A stretch of 64,000 nt of DNA from assembly GCF_001482195.1 (NCBI RefSeq), contig NZ_KQ759763.1, positions 768,220 to 832,219 on the forward strand, read 5' to 3'. Origin of the DNA: Luteimonas abyssi (lineage in GTDB: Bacteria; Pseudomonadota; Gammaproteobacteria; Xanthomonadales; Xanthomonadaceae). Shown one piece after another: positions 46,724-56,067 of this stretch (its first letter is position 1; each line of letters opens with the position of its first letter). A model generated the notes under the pieces. The model saw nothing but the letters and a program-made list of their open reading frames with translations. It did no database searches and was not told the origin of the DNA. The translations under genes and the position numbers were made by a program.

Positions 46724-47203
46724 TCAGCGCCCAGAAGCCGCGGCGTCACGGAGCGTCACGATCGCGCTCGCCGCGCGGGCGACGACGGCGCCATCCTCGC
46801 GCTGGATCTCGCACGCGTAGTGGCTGATGGTGCGTCCGCGGTGCTCGGCCCAGGCGTGCGCACGTAACCGGGACCGCCAGACCGGGCGAAGGAAGGTTGT
46901 TCTCAGATCGATGCTGGCGAAGCTTTCGCCCGCCACCATCAGGGTCGAGTGCGCGGTGCCGATGGTGGCGTCGGCCAGTTCGCACAGCAGGCCGCCATGG
47001 ACGGTACCTTGCTGGTTGCCGTGCCGCTGTGCATCGGCATCGAGTTCGAGCGCGGCCATCGCCCGGTCGACGGCCACGATGCGGAAATCCAGCAGTCGCG
47101 AGATCGCCGTGGGGTAGCGCATGCGCAGACCTGCGGCATCCGGGTGCGTTCCGCGGACATGGGCGCGCAGGAATTCCAGGACGGGCAGGTCGTGATCGGT
47201 CAT
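46724..47203 (-). CDS. PaaI-type hotdog thioesterase
   Basis: A 159-residue cytosolic hotdog-fold protein. The catalytic motif is GTVHGGLLCELADATIGTA (HGG followed by the acidic helix residue), and RTTFLRPVWRSRLRAHAWAEHRGR forms the central strands of the acyl-CoA thioesterase 4HBT/PaaI group. It probably hydrolyses acyl- or aryl-CoA thioesters. The start MTDHDLPVLEFL lies 88 bases from the TSUP gene on the same strand, which may share the transcript. Substrate unknown. Confidence 0.87.
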   Translation of the reverse strand: MTDHDLPVLEFLRAHVRGTHPDAAGLRMRYPTAISRLLDFRIVAVDRAMAALELDADAQRHGNQQGTVHGGLLCELADATIGTAHSTLMVAGESFASIDLRTTFLRPVWRSRLRAHAWAEHRGRTISHYACEIQREDGAVVARAASAIVTLRDAAASGR

Positions 47204-47291
47204 GGTCGGACGAAGTCGGACGGGATGGGGGCGCGGATCGGATGTGCGGGGCGGACGCATCGACAGGCCGAACAGGCGCGCCGTTGCGGGC

Positions 47292-48047
47292 TCACCGCAG
47301 CAGGGGACGCAGGGCCAATTCGGCACCGAGCAACAGCAGGAACACCAGGAAGCAACGACGGAACAGCGCGGGGCTGATCCGTTGCCTGATCGCCTGACCC
47401 GCCCACATGCCGACAAGCGCCGGAACGATCGCCAGCGCGGACAGGCCTGCGGCCTCCAGCCGGAAGGCGCCATGCAGCGACAGCCCGATCGCCAGCGCGA
47501 TCGTGGACACGGTGAACGACAGGCCGAGGGCCTGCACCAGTTCGTCGCGTGTCAGCGCGAGGGACTGCAGGTAGGGCTCTGCGGGAACGACGAATACGCC
47601 GGTGGCGCCGGTGACCAGTCCGGTGCCGAGACCGACCGCAGGCGACCATCGGCGTTCGCGGTGCGCGGAGGTGGTGAATCCCGGCCCGCACAGCGCGTAC
47701 AGCGCGTAGGTGATCAAGACACCGCCGAGCACGCTGCCCGACCACAGCGGATCGACCCGCACCAGGACGACGGTAACCGCGAGCGTGCCCGCGACGATGC
47801 CGAGCATCATCGGCCACAGGCGCCGGGTGAGCGGGCCGCGCGCGGGACCGTCCAGCCACTGCCAGATGTTCGTGACCAGCGAGGGTACGACCAGCAGTGC
47901 GGCCGCCGCGAGTGGAGACATCTTCGCGCCGAGCACGCCCATGGCGACGGTCGGCAGGCCCATGCCGGTCACGCCCTTGACCAGTCCGGCCAAGACGAAC
48001 GTGCCGAACAACAGGGCCAGGGATATGTCGTCGGTGGCGATGTCCAT
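47292..48047 (-). CDS. TSUP family sulfite/sulfonate exporter-like permease
   Basis: A 251-residue inner-membrane protein with seven or eight helices of the TauE/SafE family. The two repeated halves each show the family pattern, as in LAGLVKGVTGMGLPTVAMGVLG near the start and GTGLVTGATGVFVVPAEPYLQ in the middle. Such proteins export sulfite, sulfoacetate or related organosulfur anions, but many remain unassigned. It is divergent from a LysR gene whose start is 92 bases away, the classical regulator/transporter arrangement. The start at 48047 is preferred; there is no strong ribosome-binding site. Confidence 0.88.
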   Translation of the reverse strand: MDIATDDISLALLFGTFVLAGLVKGVTGMGLPTVAMGVLGAKMSPLAAAALLVVPSLVTNIWQWLDGPARGPLTRRLWPMMLGIVAGTLAVTVVLVRVDPLWSGSVLGGVLITYALYALCGPGFTTSAHRERRWSPAVGLGTGLVTGATGVFVVPAEPYLQSLALTRDELVQALGLSFTVSTIALAIGLSLHGAFRLEAAGLSALAIVPALVGMWAGQAIRQRISPALFRRCFLVFLLLLGAELALRPLLR

Positions 48048-48139
48048 TACAACGATTGGAGATCGGGCAGGCCTTTGCCACAATGCGGAATCTTCCTCCG
48101 AGGCTTCGGCCGGGCCGAAGCCTCGCCGTCGCGCTGCCC

Positions 48140-49042
48140 ATGCGGATCGACTTCGCCGACCTGCGCCTGTTCCTGGCCATCGTGGAGGCCGGCAGCATCA
48201 CAGGCGGCGCTGCGCAGTCGCATCTGGCACTGGCTTCGGCCAGTGAGCGCCTGCGTCGGATCGAAACCGATGCGGGCGTCGCGCTTTTGGAGCGGCATGC
48301 GCGTGGTGTCGCGCCCACCGAAGCGGGGGCGGCATTCGCCCATCACGCGCGTTTGCTGCTGCAGCAGCACGGCGTGCTGGATGATGAGCTGCGCGGTTTC
48401 GCCGAGGGCGTACGAGGCACCTTGCACCTCTATGCCAATACGGCAGCGCTGGCCGGGTACCTGCCGCGCAGGCTCGCGCGTTGGCTGGCGGACCGCCCCC
48501 GACTGGATGTCGGACTGAAAGAGCGCACCAGCACCGAGATCGTCGCTCTGGTCTCGGCGGGGCTGGCCGAAGCCGGCATCGTCTCGGATGCGGTGCCGGC
48601 GCCTGGCATGCAGTTGCAGCCGGTCGCGCAGGACCATCTGGTCTTGCTGGTGGCGTCCGGACACTGGCTTCCGGCGTCTGCGCCCGTGCGATTCGGAGAC
48701 GTGCTCGACGAATCCTTCGTCGGTCTCGAATCGGGCAGCGCGCTGCAGGCGCACGTGCACGAACAGGCGCGTACGCTCGGGCGCGCGCTGTCGCCACGGA
48801 TCCGCATGAAAAGCTTCGACGGTCTGTGCGAGATGGTGGCCCATGGGATCGGCATCGCCGTTCTGCCCCGGCAGGCTGCCCGCCGATACCGGCGGCGAGG
48901 TGATGTGCGCACGGTGCCGCTGGCCGACGCCTGGGCGCGGCGCCGGTTGGCCCTGTGTTATCGCGAGTGGCATCGATTGTCGCCAGCGATGCGGAGCCTG
49001 TTGCTCCATCTGGGCGCGATGCCGGGTGTCGAATCGCAATAG
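48140..49042 (+). CDS. LysR family transcriptional regulator
   Basis: A 300-residue regulator. The winged helix-turn-helix is at residues about 5-65 (FLAIVEAGSITGGAAQSHLALASASERLRRIE, then LLERHARGVAPTEAG), followed by the linker helix and a substrate-binding fold (about 90-295). The start at 48140 (MRIDFADLRLFL) matches the family; the frame is open upstream to 48056. It is divergent from the TSUP exporter gene and most likely controls it in response to the exported anion. Inducer unknown. Confidence 0.92.
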   Translation: MRIDFADLRLFLAIVEAGSITGGAAQSHLALASASERLRRIETDAGVALLERHARGVAPTEAGAAFAHHARLLLQQHGVLDDELRGFAEGVRGTLHLYANTAALAGYLPRRLARWLADRPRLDVGLKERTSTEIVALVSAGLAEAGIVSDAVPAPGMQLQPVAQDHLVLLVASGHWLPASAPVRFGDVLDESFVGLESGSALQAHVHEQARTLGRALSPRIRMKSFDGLCEMVAHGIGIAVLPRQAARRYRRRGDVRTVPLADAWARRRLALCYREWHRLSPAMRSLLLHLGAMPGVESQ

Positions 49043-49171
49043 CGTCTGCGCGAAGGGAAGCCAAACCTGAGGCTGGAAATTCTTCTGCGGTCGAGCCTGA
49101 ACGATTCAGTTATGCGAAGGTCATGGTGCCCTTCGACTGCTGCCTGGAATTCATTCGAGGTTATGCTTAAT

Positions 49172-49199
49172 TAACAAATCCGAAACGTTCTGCTAAGTT
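49172..49199 (+). promoter_or_regulatory. Candidate sigma-70 promoter of the first TonB receptor
   Basis: TTAACA (49172-49177), 17-base spacer, TAAGTT (49194-49199) in an AT-rich patch (TTAATTAA at 49167-49174) that stands out from the GC-rich surroundings. The leader to the ATG is about 50 bases and contains TTGGAGA as ribosome-binding site. Confidence 0.45.
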
Positions 49200-49254
49200 C
49201 CGATCAGGGCCGTTCAGGGGGCTCGGCCCGACCCCCTTTCTTGGAGAACTGCAG

Positions 49255-52182
49255 ATGGAGTTGAAGACCTCGTTGCTGCGGGACGCGATCGTGTGCGCCC
49301 TGCTGGCCGGTAGTGCCGGCCTTGTCTTGCCTGCCCACGCACAGGACGCTCCAGCGTCTTCCGCTACGGCAACCGACTTGGACCGTGTCTCGGTGACCGG
49401 TAGCCGTATCGCCACGCCTGGCCTGACCACCAACAGTCCGGTGACCAGCATCGAGCGCGACGACTTCCTGCGGACCCAGCCCGCGGCAGTGGAAGAGTTC
49501 GTCAAGCAGTTGCCGAGTGTGCTGCCGTCGATCGGCCCGGGCACCAACAACGGCACCACCGGCGCGGCGGAGATCGACCTGCGCGGTCTCGGATCCAACC
49601 GCACCCTGGTGCTGATCGACGGTCGTCGGCCGGTGCCCTACAACCTGTCCGGCGTGGTCGACTCCAACACCATCCCGCTGGCGCTGCTGCAGAGCGTGGA
49701 CGTGCTGACCGGCGGTGCGTCGGTCGTCTATGGCGCCGATGCGATTTCCGGCGTCGCCAACTTCATCCTGCGTCGCGACTTCGAGGGCGCCGAACTCACC
49801 ACCTCCTACGGCCAGTCCAACCGGGGCGATGGGGGCCGTCAGCGCACGGAGTTGACCCTGGGCTCCAATCTTGCCGACGGCCGCGGCAACGTGGTGCTGA
49901 GCATGGGGTACACCAAGGTGGACCCGGTGTTCCAAGGCGATCGCCCATGGTCGCAGGTCTCGCGCTCGTCGGTCAGCGGCAATGCCGAGGGCTCGGCCAC
50001 CGCGGTGCCCTCGGTGATCCTGGGGCCGCCCGGCGGATTCGGTGCGCCTGACGACGACGGCGTGCTCGACGGTTTCGGGCAGATCGATCCGGTCACCGGC
50101 GCGATCGTGCCCGACGTGAACACCTACAACTTCAACCCGCTCAATTACTACCAGACCGGTCTGGACCGCTACCAGGCCACCGCGCTGGGCCGCTTCGAGA
50201 TCACGCCGAATGCCGAGGTGTATTCGCAGTTGAACTACACCCGTTCGCGGGTGGATTCCTCGCTGGCGCCCAGTGGTCTGTTCTTCGAGGACTTCCAGGT
50301 GCCGGTCGGCAATCCGTTCATTCCGGAGCCGGCCCGCCAGCAGCTGTGTCTGGCCTACGGCATCGCCGCGGCCGAGTGCGTCGCCGGCAATCCGACCCTG
50401 CTGACCGATCCGGGGACCGGTGGCGGCCTGACCATCGCACGTCGCCTCACCGAGCTCGGTGCGCGACGCAGCGATTACGACACCAAGACCTTCCAGGCCA
50501 CGGTCGGCCTGCGCGGCGACCTCGGCGATCGCTGGAACTACGACATGTTCTGGTCGCACGGCGAGTCCGAGCAGACCCAGGAACTGATCAACTGGGGCTC
50601 GCTGTCGAGCGTGCGCCAGGCGCTGCTCGCGGTCGATCCGACGGCTTGCCTGGATCCGTCCAATGGCTGCGTGCCGCTCAATGTCTGGGGCCCGGACGGC
50701 TCGATCACCCAGGAGATGCTGGACTTTATCAACCTGAGCTCGCTGTCGCTGCAGAAGGTCGAGCAGCAGAATGCGGCCTTCAACATCGCCGGCGACCTCG
50801 GCGATTTCTCCTCGCCGTGGAGCGATCTCCCGATCGGCGTGGCGGCAGGCCTGGAGTACCGCCGGGCCGAAGCATCGACCCGGTCCGACGCGGCCTCTCA
50901 GATCGCCGGTGAGGTGATGGGCACCGGCGCGCCGACCCCGGACCGCAGCGGCTCCTTCGATCTCCAGGAAGCCTATGCGGAAGTGATCGTGCCGCTGATC
51001 AGCAACGTGCCGGGCGTGTACTCGCTGTCGCTGGAGGGCGGCTATCGCCACACCCAGTTCTCCGCCAGCGGTGGTGCCGACGAGGATTACGGCAGCTACA
51101 AGTACGGCCTGGAATGGGCCCCGATCGAATCGCTGCGTTTCCGCGGCATGTTCCAGCGCGCCACCCGCGCACCGGGCATCAACGAGCTGTTCGCACCGCT
51201 TGTCACGGGTCTGGACAATCTCAGCGTCGACCCCTGCGGCGGCGGCGCGGTCAACCGGGCCGATGCGAACACTCCGGGTACGCTGGCCAACCTGTGCCGC
51301 GAAACGGGCGTGCCGCTCGCTTCGATCGGTTCGCTGCAGCAGCCGTCGGCCGGTCAGGTCAACGTGCTCGGCGGCGGCAATCCGCAGTTGCGTCCGGAAC
51401 TGGCCGATACCCAGACCCTGGGCCTGGTCTGGACCCCCACCAACGACTTCGCAGTGACGCTGGACTACTGGAAGATCGAGATGGAGGACGTGATCTCGTC
51501 GCCCAGCGTCGACGACATCATCGCCGGCTGCTACAGCACCGAGCTCAATCCGGGCCTGACCTTCAACGAGACCTGCGAGCTGGTCGGTCGCTCGCCGATC
51601 ACCGGTACCTTCAACGGTACGAGCTCGCCCGGTATCTTCCAGGCGCTCACCAACCAGGGCCGCCTGACCCGCACCGGCGTGGATCTCGGTGCGCGTTATG
51701 CGCTGGGTCTGGAAGACTGGGGCCGGCTGACCTTCTCGCTCGATGCCACCCGCGTCACCCGCAACCGCTTCCAGGCCACGCCGGTGTCGGTGGACCGCGA
51801 CTGCCTCGGCTACTACAGCGTGTCGTGCAGCCCCAACTCCAAGCTGCGGTCGGCGCTGCGCACGACCTGGAACATCGAGGACTTCACTGCCTCGCTGGCC
51901 TGGCGCTACAGCAGCTCGATGGAGGTCGAGCCGGCCTCCGGGACCTGGTTCGAGGCCTATCGGAACATCCCGTCCTTCAGCTACTTCGACCTGAGCTTCG
52001 CCTACGACGCCCCCTTCAACGCGCAGATCAACCTGTCGGTGAACAACCTCACCGACAAGCGTCCGCCGATCGTGGGCAACACCATCGGTGCCACCGCGGA
52101 GAACAGCGGTAACACCTTCCCGACGTACTACGACGCCATCGGTCGCTTCATCACCCTCGGCGTGACCTTCCGCTTCGACTGA
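49255..52182 (+). CDS. TonB-dependent outer-membrane receptor
   Basis: A 975-residue receptor. The signal peptide ends around PAHAQ (residue 25-ish), a TonB-box-like LDRVSVTGSRI follows, the plug domain runs to about residue 165 (DLRGLGSNRTLVLIDGRRPVP and SVDVLTGGASVVYGADAISGVANFILRRDFEG) and a 22-strand-type barrel ends with GVTFRFD, with the aromatic end needed for BAM assembly. Such large receptors of Xanthomonadaceae import siderophores, plant carbohydrates or peptides; the ligand is not deducible. The second receptor at 60770-63736 has a similar signal peptide and plug, so they are paralogues. Confidence 0.95.
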   Translation: MELKTSLLRDAIVCALLAGSAGLVLPAHAQDAPASSATATDLDRVSVTGSRIATPGLTTNSPVTSIERDDFLRTQPAAVEEFVKQLPSVLPSIGPGTNNGTTGAAEIDLRGLGSNRTLVLIDGRRPVPYNLSGVVDSNTIPLALLQSVDVLTGGASVVYGADAISGVANFILRRDFEGAELTTSYGQSNRGDGGRQRTELTLGSNLADGRGNVVLSMGYTKVDPVFQGDRPWSQVSRSSVSGNAEGSATAVPSVILGPPGGFGAPDDDGVLDGFGQIDPVTGAIVPDVNTYNFNPLNYYQTGLDRYQATALGRFEITPNAEVYSQLNYTRSRVDSSLAPSGLFFEDFQVPVGNPFIPEPARQQLCLAYGIAAAECVAGNPTLLTDPGTGGGLTIARRLTELGARRSDYDTKTFQATVGLRGDLGDRWNYDMFWSHGESEQTQELINWGSLSSVRQALLAVDPTACLDPSNGCVPLNVWGPDGSITQEMLDFINLSSLSLQKVEQQNAAFNIAGDLGDFSSPWSDLPIGVAAGLEYRRAEASTRSDAASQIAGEVMGTGAPTPDRSGSFDLQEAYAEVIVPLISNVPGVYSLSLEGGYRHTQFSASGGADEDYGSYKYGLEWAPIESLRFRGMFQRATRAPGINELFAPLVTGLDNLSVDPCGGGAVNRADANTPGTLANLCRETGVPLASIGSLQQPSAGQVNVLGGGNPQLRPELADTQTLGLVWTPTNDFAVTLDYWKIEMEDVISSPSVDDIIAGCYSTELNPGLTFNETCELVGRSPITGTFNGTSSPGIFQALTNQGRLTRTGVDLGARYALGLEDWGRLTFSLDATRVTRNRFQATPVSVDRDCLGYYSVSCSPNSKLRSALRTTWNIEDFTASLAWRYSSSMEVEPASGTWFEAYRNIPSFSYFDLSFAYDAPFNAQINLSVNNLTDKRPPIVGNTIGATAENSGNTFPTYYDAIGRFITLGVTFRFD

Positions 52183-52194
52183 GCGGACAGCCAG

Positions 52195-52222
52195 GCAGGG
52201 GCGGGCAGCCGCCCGCCCCTGC
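52195..52222 (+). terminator. 12-bp hairpin after the first TonB receptor
   Basis: GCAGGGGCGGGC (52195-52206), AGCC loop, GCCCGCCCCTGC (52211-52222) begins 13 bases past the receptor stop. It is a perfect stem without a T-run. Confidence 0.6.
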
Positions 52223-52294
52223 GCACGCGGCAAGCGCATGGCATCGCCTCGCGGCATCGGCTAAGGTGCGCGCACGCCCGAGGATGCGCCTCCC

Positions 52295-53656
52295 ATGCCC
52301 CCCGTAGTCCCGACCTCGCGCGTCGCCCGTTTCCGCGAGGCATTGTCCGCATCGCCGGCGCTGTGGTGGGCACTGATCTATTTCTTCTGCCTGCTGTGCG
52401 GTTATTACCTGCTGCGGCCCGTACGCGATGCGATGGGGGCTTCGGCCGATCCGACGGCGGTGTTCCCGCACTGGCTGCTGGCACTGGGCGACCGGATCGG
52501 GGTGGCGCCGGCCGACTACACGTTGCAGTTGCTGTTCACCGCCACCTTCGTGGCGATGTTGGTGTTGCAGCCGGTGTACGGCGCGCTGGTGGCACGGTTT
52601 CCGCGGCGGGTGTTCCTGCCGGTCGTGTATCTGTTCTTCATCGCCTGCCTGTTCGGGTTCTGGTGGGCATTCGATGCGGCGCTGCCGGGACGGGGCGCGC
52701 TGTTCTTCGTGTTCATCGCGGTGTTCAACCTGTTCGCGGTGACGGTGTTCTGGAGTTTCATGGCCGACGTGTTCGACAACGAACACGCCAGGCGCGTCTA
52801 CGGCTATATCGGTGCGGGTGGCACGCTGGGCGCGCTGTGCGGGCCGGGCATCACCCGGCTGTTGGTGGAGCAGGTGGGCGTCGCCAATCTGCTGTTGGTT
52901 TCAGCGGGCTTCATCGGCCTGTGCCTGCTGTGCATCGTCCAGTTGCGGCCATGGGCGGTGGCCCGCGAGCGCGCGCATCGCGAGGCCAGCGGCGAGGCGG
53001 CGATGGGCGGTTCGGTGTGGGCGGGGCTGCGCCTGGTGGCGCAGGATCCGCTGCTGCGCGCATTGGCCCTGCTGATGTTCTTCGGCGTTGGCGTGGGCAC
53101 GCTGCTCTACAACGAACAGGCGGCGATCGTGCGCCGTTTCTACCCGACCGCCGAGGCGGCCACGCGGTACTACTCGACGCTCGACTGGGCGGTCAATGGC
53201 CTGACCATCCTGGTGCAGCTGTTGCTCACCCGCTGGCTGATGCGCCGGTTCGGGATCGTGCCGCTGTTGCTGCTGCCGGCGCTGGCGATCCTGGTCGGAT
53301 TCGCGCTGCTGTCGGCCTCGCCGCTGCCGTTGCTGGTGGCGACGGTGCAGGTGATGACCCGCGCCAGCGAGTTCTCCCTGGCCAAGCCCGCCCGCGAGAC
53401 CCTGTACACGCGGATGGACCGCGAAGCCCGCTACAAGGGCAAATCGGTGATCGACACCGCGGTCTACCGTACCGGCGACTTCACGTTCGTCTGGGTGCAC
53501 AAACTGCTGGCCGGCTTCGGCTCGAGCGTAGTGTTCCTCGCCGGCCTGGGCATCGCGGCCGGCATGACCTTCGGCGCATGGCGGGTCGTGCGCGAACAGC
53601 GCAGGCTTCCGACGAACTCCCCGGGCGAAGGTGCGGGACATGGTGGATCGTCGTGA
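52295..53656 (+). CDS. MFS/ATP:ADP-carrier-like membrane transporter
   Basis: A 453-residue inner-membrane protein with about twelve helices. The start ALWWALIYFFCLLCGYYLLRPVRDAMG and the middle FWSFMADVFDNEHARRVYGYIGAGGTLGALCGP resemble the NTP/NDP-exchange (TLC-type) branch often found in free-living bacteria, in which the function is not nucleotide exchange and is undefined. Two transmembrane bundles flank a cytoplasmic loop with a basic charge. The last 17 bases overlap the epimerase gene start, so both are co-transcribed. Substrate unknown. Confidence 0.8.
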   Translation: MPPVVPTSRVARFREALSASPALWWALIYFFCLLCGYYLLRPVRDAMGASADPTAVFPHWLLALGDRIGVAPADYTLQLLFTATFVAMLVLQPVYGALVARFPRRVFLPVVYLFFIACLFGFWWAFDAALPGRGALFFVFIAVFNLFAVTVFWSFMADVFDNEHARRVYGYIGAGGTLGALCGPGITRLLVEQVGVANLLLVSAGFIGLCLLCIVQLRPWAVARERAHREASGEAAMGGSVWAGLRLVAQDPLLRALALLMFFGVGVGTLLYNEQAAIVRRFYPTAEAATRYYSTLDWAVNGLTILVQLLLTRWLMRRFGIVPLLLLPALAILVGFALLSASPLPLLVATVQVMTRASEFSLAKPARETLYTRMDREARYKGKSVIDTAVYRTGDFTFVWVHKLLAGFGSSVVFLAGLGIAAGMTFGAWRVVREQRRLPTNSPGEGAGHGGSS

Positions 53657-54848
53657 TGTGCTGAAGGCGGGGCTGGCGGCGTTTCCGCTGGCGTGGTGGC
53701 CATGGCGGGCGAAGGCAGCCGAGCACGAGGAGGCGACCGCTGTCGCGCCGCGGCCGCTCGATATCCTCGTGCTGGGCGGCACCGGTTTTCTCGGTCCGCA
53801 CTTCGTCGAAGCTGCGCTCGCGCGGGGCCATCGACTGACCCTGTTCAACCGCGGGCGTCGTGCCCCCAGCCGCTTCGATGGCGCGGCGTTCTCCGGCGTC
53901 GAACAGTTGCGCGGTGATCGCCGCAGCGACTTCTCGGCGCTGGGAGCGACCCGGCGCTGGGATGTCGTGCTCGACACATCGGCCTACTTCCCCGCGGATG
54001 TCGTGCGCAGCGCGACGTTGCTGGCGAGCCGGGTGGGGCTTTACCAGATCGTGTCGTCGATTTCGGTCTATGCGCGGCAGGACATGCCGAACGACGAAGA
54101 CAGCGCGCTGGCGGCATTGGACGACCCGTCCGTCGAGCGGGTCGACGGCGAGACCTTCGGCGGGCTGAAGGCGCTGTGCGAGGCCGCGGCCGAGCGCGTG
54201 CTGCCGGGACGGACCTGCGTGGTGCGCCCGGGCCTGATCGTGGGGCCTGGCGATCCCACCGACCGGTTCACTTACTGGCCCGCTCGTGCCGACCGCGGTG
54301 GGGAGATGCTCGCGCCCGGGACTCCGCGCGATCCAGTACAGATGATCGACGTGCGCGACCTGGCCGCATTCCAGTTGCGCCTGCTGGAGCGTGGTGCGAC
54401 CGGGGTCCTCAATGCGCTCACACGGCCCGGCCATTTGAGCATGGGCGATGTCGTCGAGACCTGCCTGCGTGTCGCCCGGGAGGCGAACACCGTGCAGTGC
54501 GTCCGTGCGCCCTGTGATCAACCGCCGGGTCACGACACGCGCGCGACCTGGGTGCCGGCGGGGTTTCTCGCCGAACGGCAGGTCAGCCCCTGGCAGGACA
54601 TGCCGGTGTGGATGCCGCCGGACGGCGCCTATGCCGGATTCGCGCGCACTTCGGCGGCGCGGGCCGTCGCGGCAGGATTGACGTTCCGCCCCTTGGAGAC
54701 GACGGTGGCCGACACCCTGGCCTGGTGGCGATCGCTGCCGGAGGCGCGGCGGGCCGAGCCAGGTGCCGGGCTGGCCTTGGAGCGGGAAGCCGAAGTCCTG
54801 CAGGCCTGGCACGCTGCGGAGGCCGCACGTACGCGCAGTTCCGGGTGA
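53640..54848 (+). CDS. NAD-dependent epimerase/dehydratase with Tat-like leader
   Basis: A 402-residue protein. The N-terminus has a twin-arginine-like start (DRRDVLKAGLAAFPLAW) and a hydrophobic stretch, pointing to export or a membrane leader. A Rossmann fold follows with the NAD-binding VLGGTGFLG at about 44-52 and VSSISVYARQD near 138-148. The catalytic Tyr of the extended SDR YxxxK is Phe here (F173-G-G-L-K177), while Lys is kept. The start at 53640 has GAAGG nine bases ahead. It overlaps the preceding transporter gene by 17 bases. Substrate unknown; homologues in the family act on nucleotide sugars, but the Tyr change makes catalysis doubtful. Confidence 0.8.
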   Translation: MVDRRDVLKAGLAAFPLAWWPWRAKAAEHEEATAVAPRPLDILVLGGTGFLGPHFVEAALARGHRLTLFNRGRRAPSRFDGAAFSGVEQLRGDRRSDFSALGATRRWDVVLDTSAYFPADVVRSATLLASRVGLYQIVSSISVYARQDMPNDEDSALAALDDPSVERVDGETFGGLKALCEAAAERVLPGRTCVVRPGLIVGPGDPTDRFTYWPARADRGGEMLAPGTPRDPVQMIDVRDLAAFQLRLLERGATGVLNALTRPGHLSMGDVVETCLRVAREANTVQCVRAPCDQPPGHDTRATWVPAGFLAERQVSPWQDMPVWMPPDGAYAGFARTSAARAVAAGLTFRPLETTVADTLAWWRSLPEARRAEPGAGLALEREAEVLQAWHAAEAARTRSSG

Positions 54849-55092
54849 GGCCGGTTTCGGACGACAGAACCTAGCGACCTGCCTCGATTCGCAGACATGT
54901 CGCGAACACGGGATACGCGGTGCCGGAGCGTCGACGTTGCACGGCATGCGACGCGGATCCGGGCTGAGCGCATGTGAGACATCCCCGCGTGGCCTGGCGA
55001 CGTGGACGACGCGCCGTCGAATCACGCCCGCCCCTGAACGGGCCGTACGCGAGGCCTGGGCCGAACGCTCGGGCATGGCGACAATGCGCGCC

Positions 55093-56067
55093 ATGTCAGC
55101 CTCCGGCAACGAGATGCGTCGTCATCGCCCACCCCGGCGATTCGCCCGCATCCGGCGGCCGCGCGGGACCTTCCGCGCGCTGGGCGCACTGGCGGTCGTG
55201 TTGCTCGTCTGGGCGTTCGTCTGGGAACCGTCGCGCCTGCTGGAGCGCGACTACGCGCTGGTTCTTCCCCGCTGGCCGGCGCAGTGCGACGGTCTGCGTG
55301 TGGATGTGGTGGCCGATCTGCACACCGGCTCGCCGTTCAACGGTCTCGACAATCTCGACCGCGTGGTCGACCGGCTCGTCGCCAGCGATGCCGACCTGGT
55401 GCTGCTCGCCGGGGACTACGTGATCCTGAGCGTCATGCTCGGCGAATACATCCCGGCCGAGCGTATCGCGCCGCGCTTCGCCAGGTTGGCCGCACGCAAG
55501 CCGGTCTATGCCGTGCTGGGCAACCACGACTGGTGGAAGGATGGCGGGCGTGTCCGGCGGGCGCTGGAAGCCGCCGGGGTGCAGGTGCTGGAAAATGCAT
55601 CGACCGAAGTTGTCGTACGCGACTGCCGGTTCGGTATCGCGGGTATCGGTGACAAATGGGAGGGCGACCCGCAGCCCCGGCGCGCGTTCGCTGCGTTACC
55701 CGAGGATCTTCCGACGCTTGCACTGACCCACAATCCCGAACTGTTCCCCGATATCCCGGCCCGGGCAGCGCTGACCGTGGCGGGCCATACCCATGGCGGG
55801 CAACTGGGGATTCCCTGGCCTGGCGATCCGCCGCTGCCGACCAGGGTCGGGGGGCACTACCTCGCCGGACATCTCGTCGAGCGCGGCGGGCATCTGTTCG
55901 TATCGCCGGGCATCGGGACCAGCATCCTGCCGTTCCGCTTCGGCATGCCGCCGGAGATCTCGCGCCTGCGCTTGCGCAGTGAGGCGGTCGCACTCGAACC
56001 GGCGAGCGCGCGGGCCACCACCGCGGCCAGTCGAACAGCGGCGCACCCGCCACGAACAAGGCCGTGA
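55093..56067 (+). CDS. Membrane-anchored metallophosphoesterase (YaeI/YkuE-like)
   Basis: A 324-residue protein with an N-terminal arginine-rich stretch and one membrane helix (about 30-48, ALGALAVVLLVWAFVW). The dinuclear metal ligands of calcineurin-like phosphoesterases are all present: D-x-H in VVADLHTGS, GD in LLAGDYV, GNHD in VLGNHDWW, H in LALTHNPE, and GHTHGGQ. It resembles YaeI/YkuE enzymes linked to lipid A-precursor (UDP-diacylglucosamine) or phosphoprotein hydrolysis. The start is uncertain among ATGs at 55075, 55084, 55093 and 55114. The last 20 or so residues (ASARATTAASR onward) are atypical and lie antisense to a damaged membrane-protein gene, which suggests a recently extended C-terminus. 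Confidence 0.85.
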   Translation: MSASGNEMRRHRPPRRFARIRRPRGTFRALGALAVVLLVWAFVWEPSRLLERDYALVLPRWPAQCDGLRVDVVADLHTGSPFNGLDNLDRVVDRLVASDADLVLLAGDYVILSVMLGEYIPAERIAPRFARLAARKPVYAVLGNHDWWKDGGRVRRALEAAGVQVLENASTEVVVRDCRFGIAGIGDKWEGDPQPRRAFAALPEDLPTLALTHNPELFPDIPARAALTVAGHTHGGQLGIPWPGDPPLPTRVGGHYLAGHLVERGGHLFVSPGIGTSILPFRFGMPPEISRLRLRSEAVALEPASARATTAASRTAAHPPRTRP

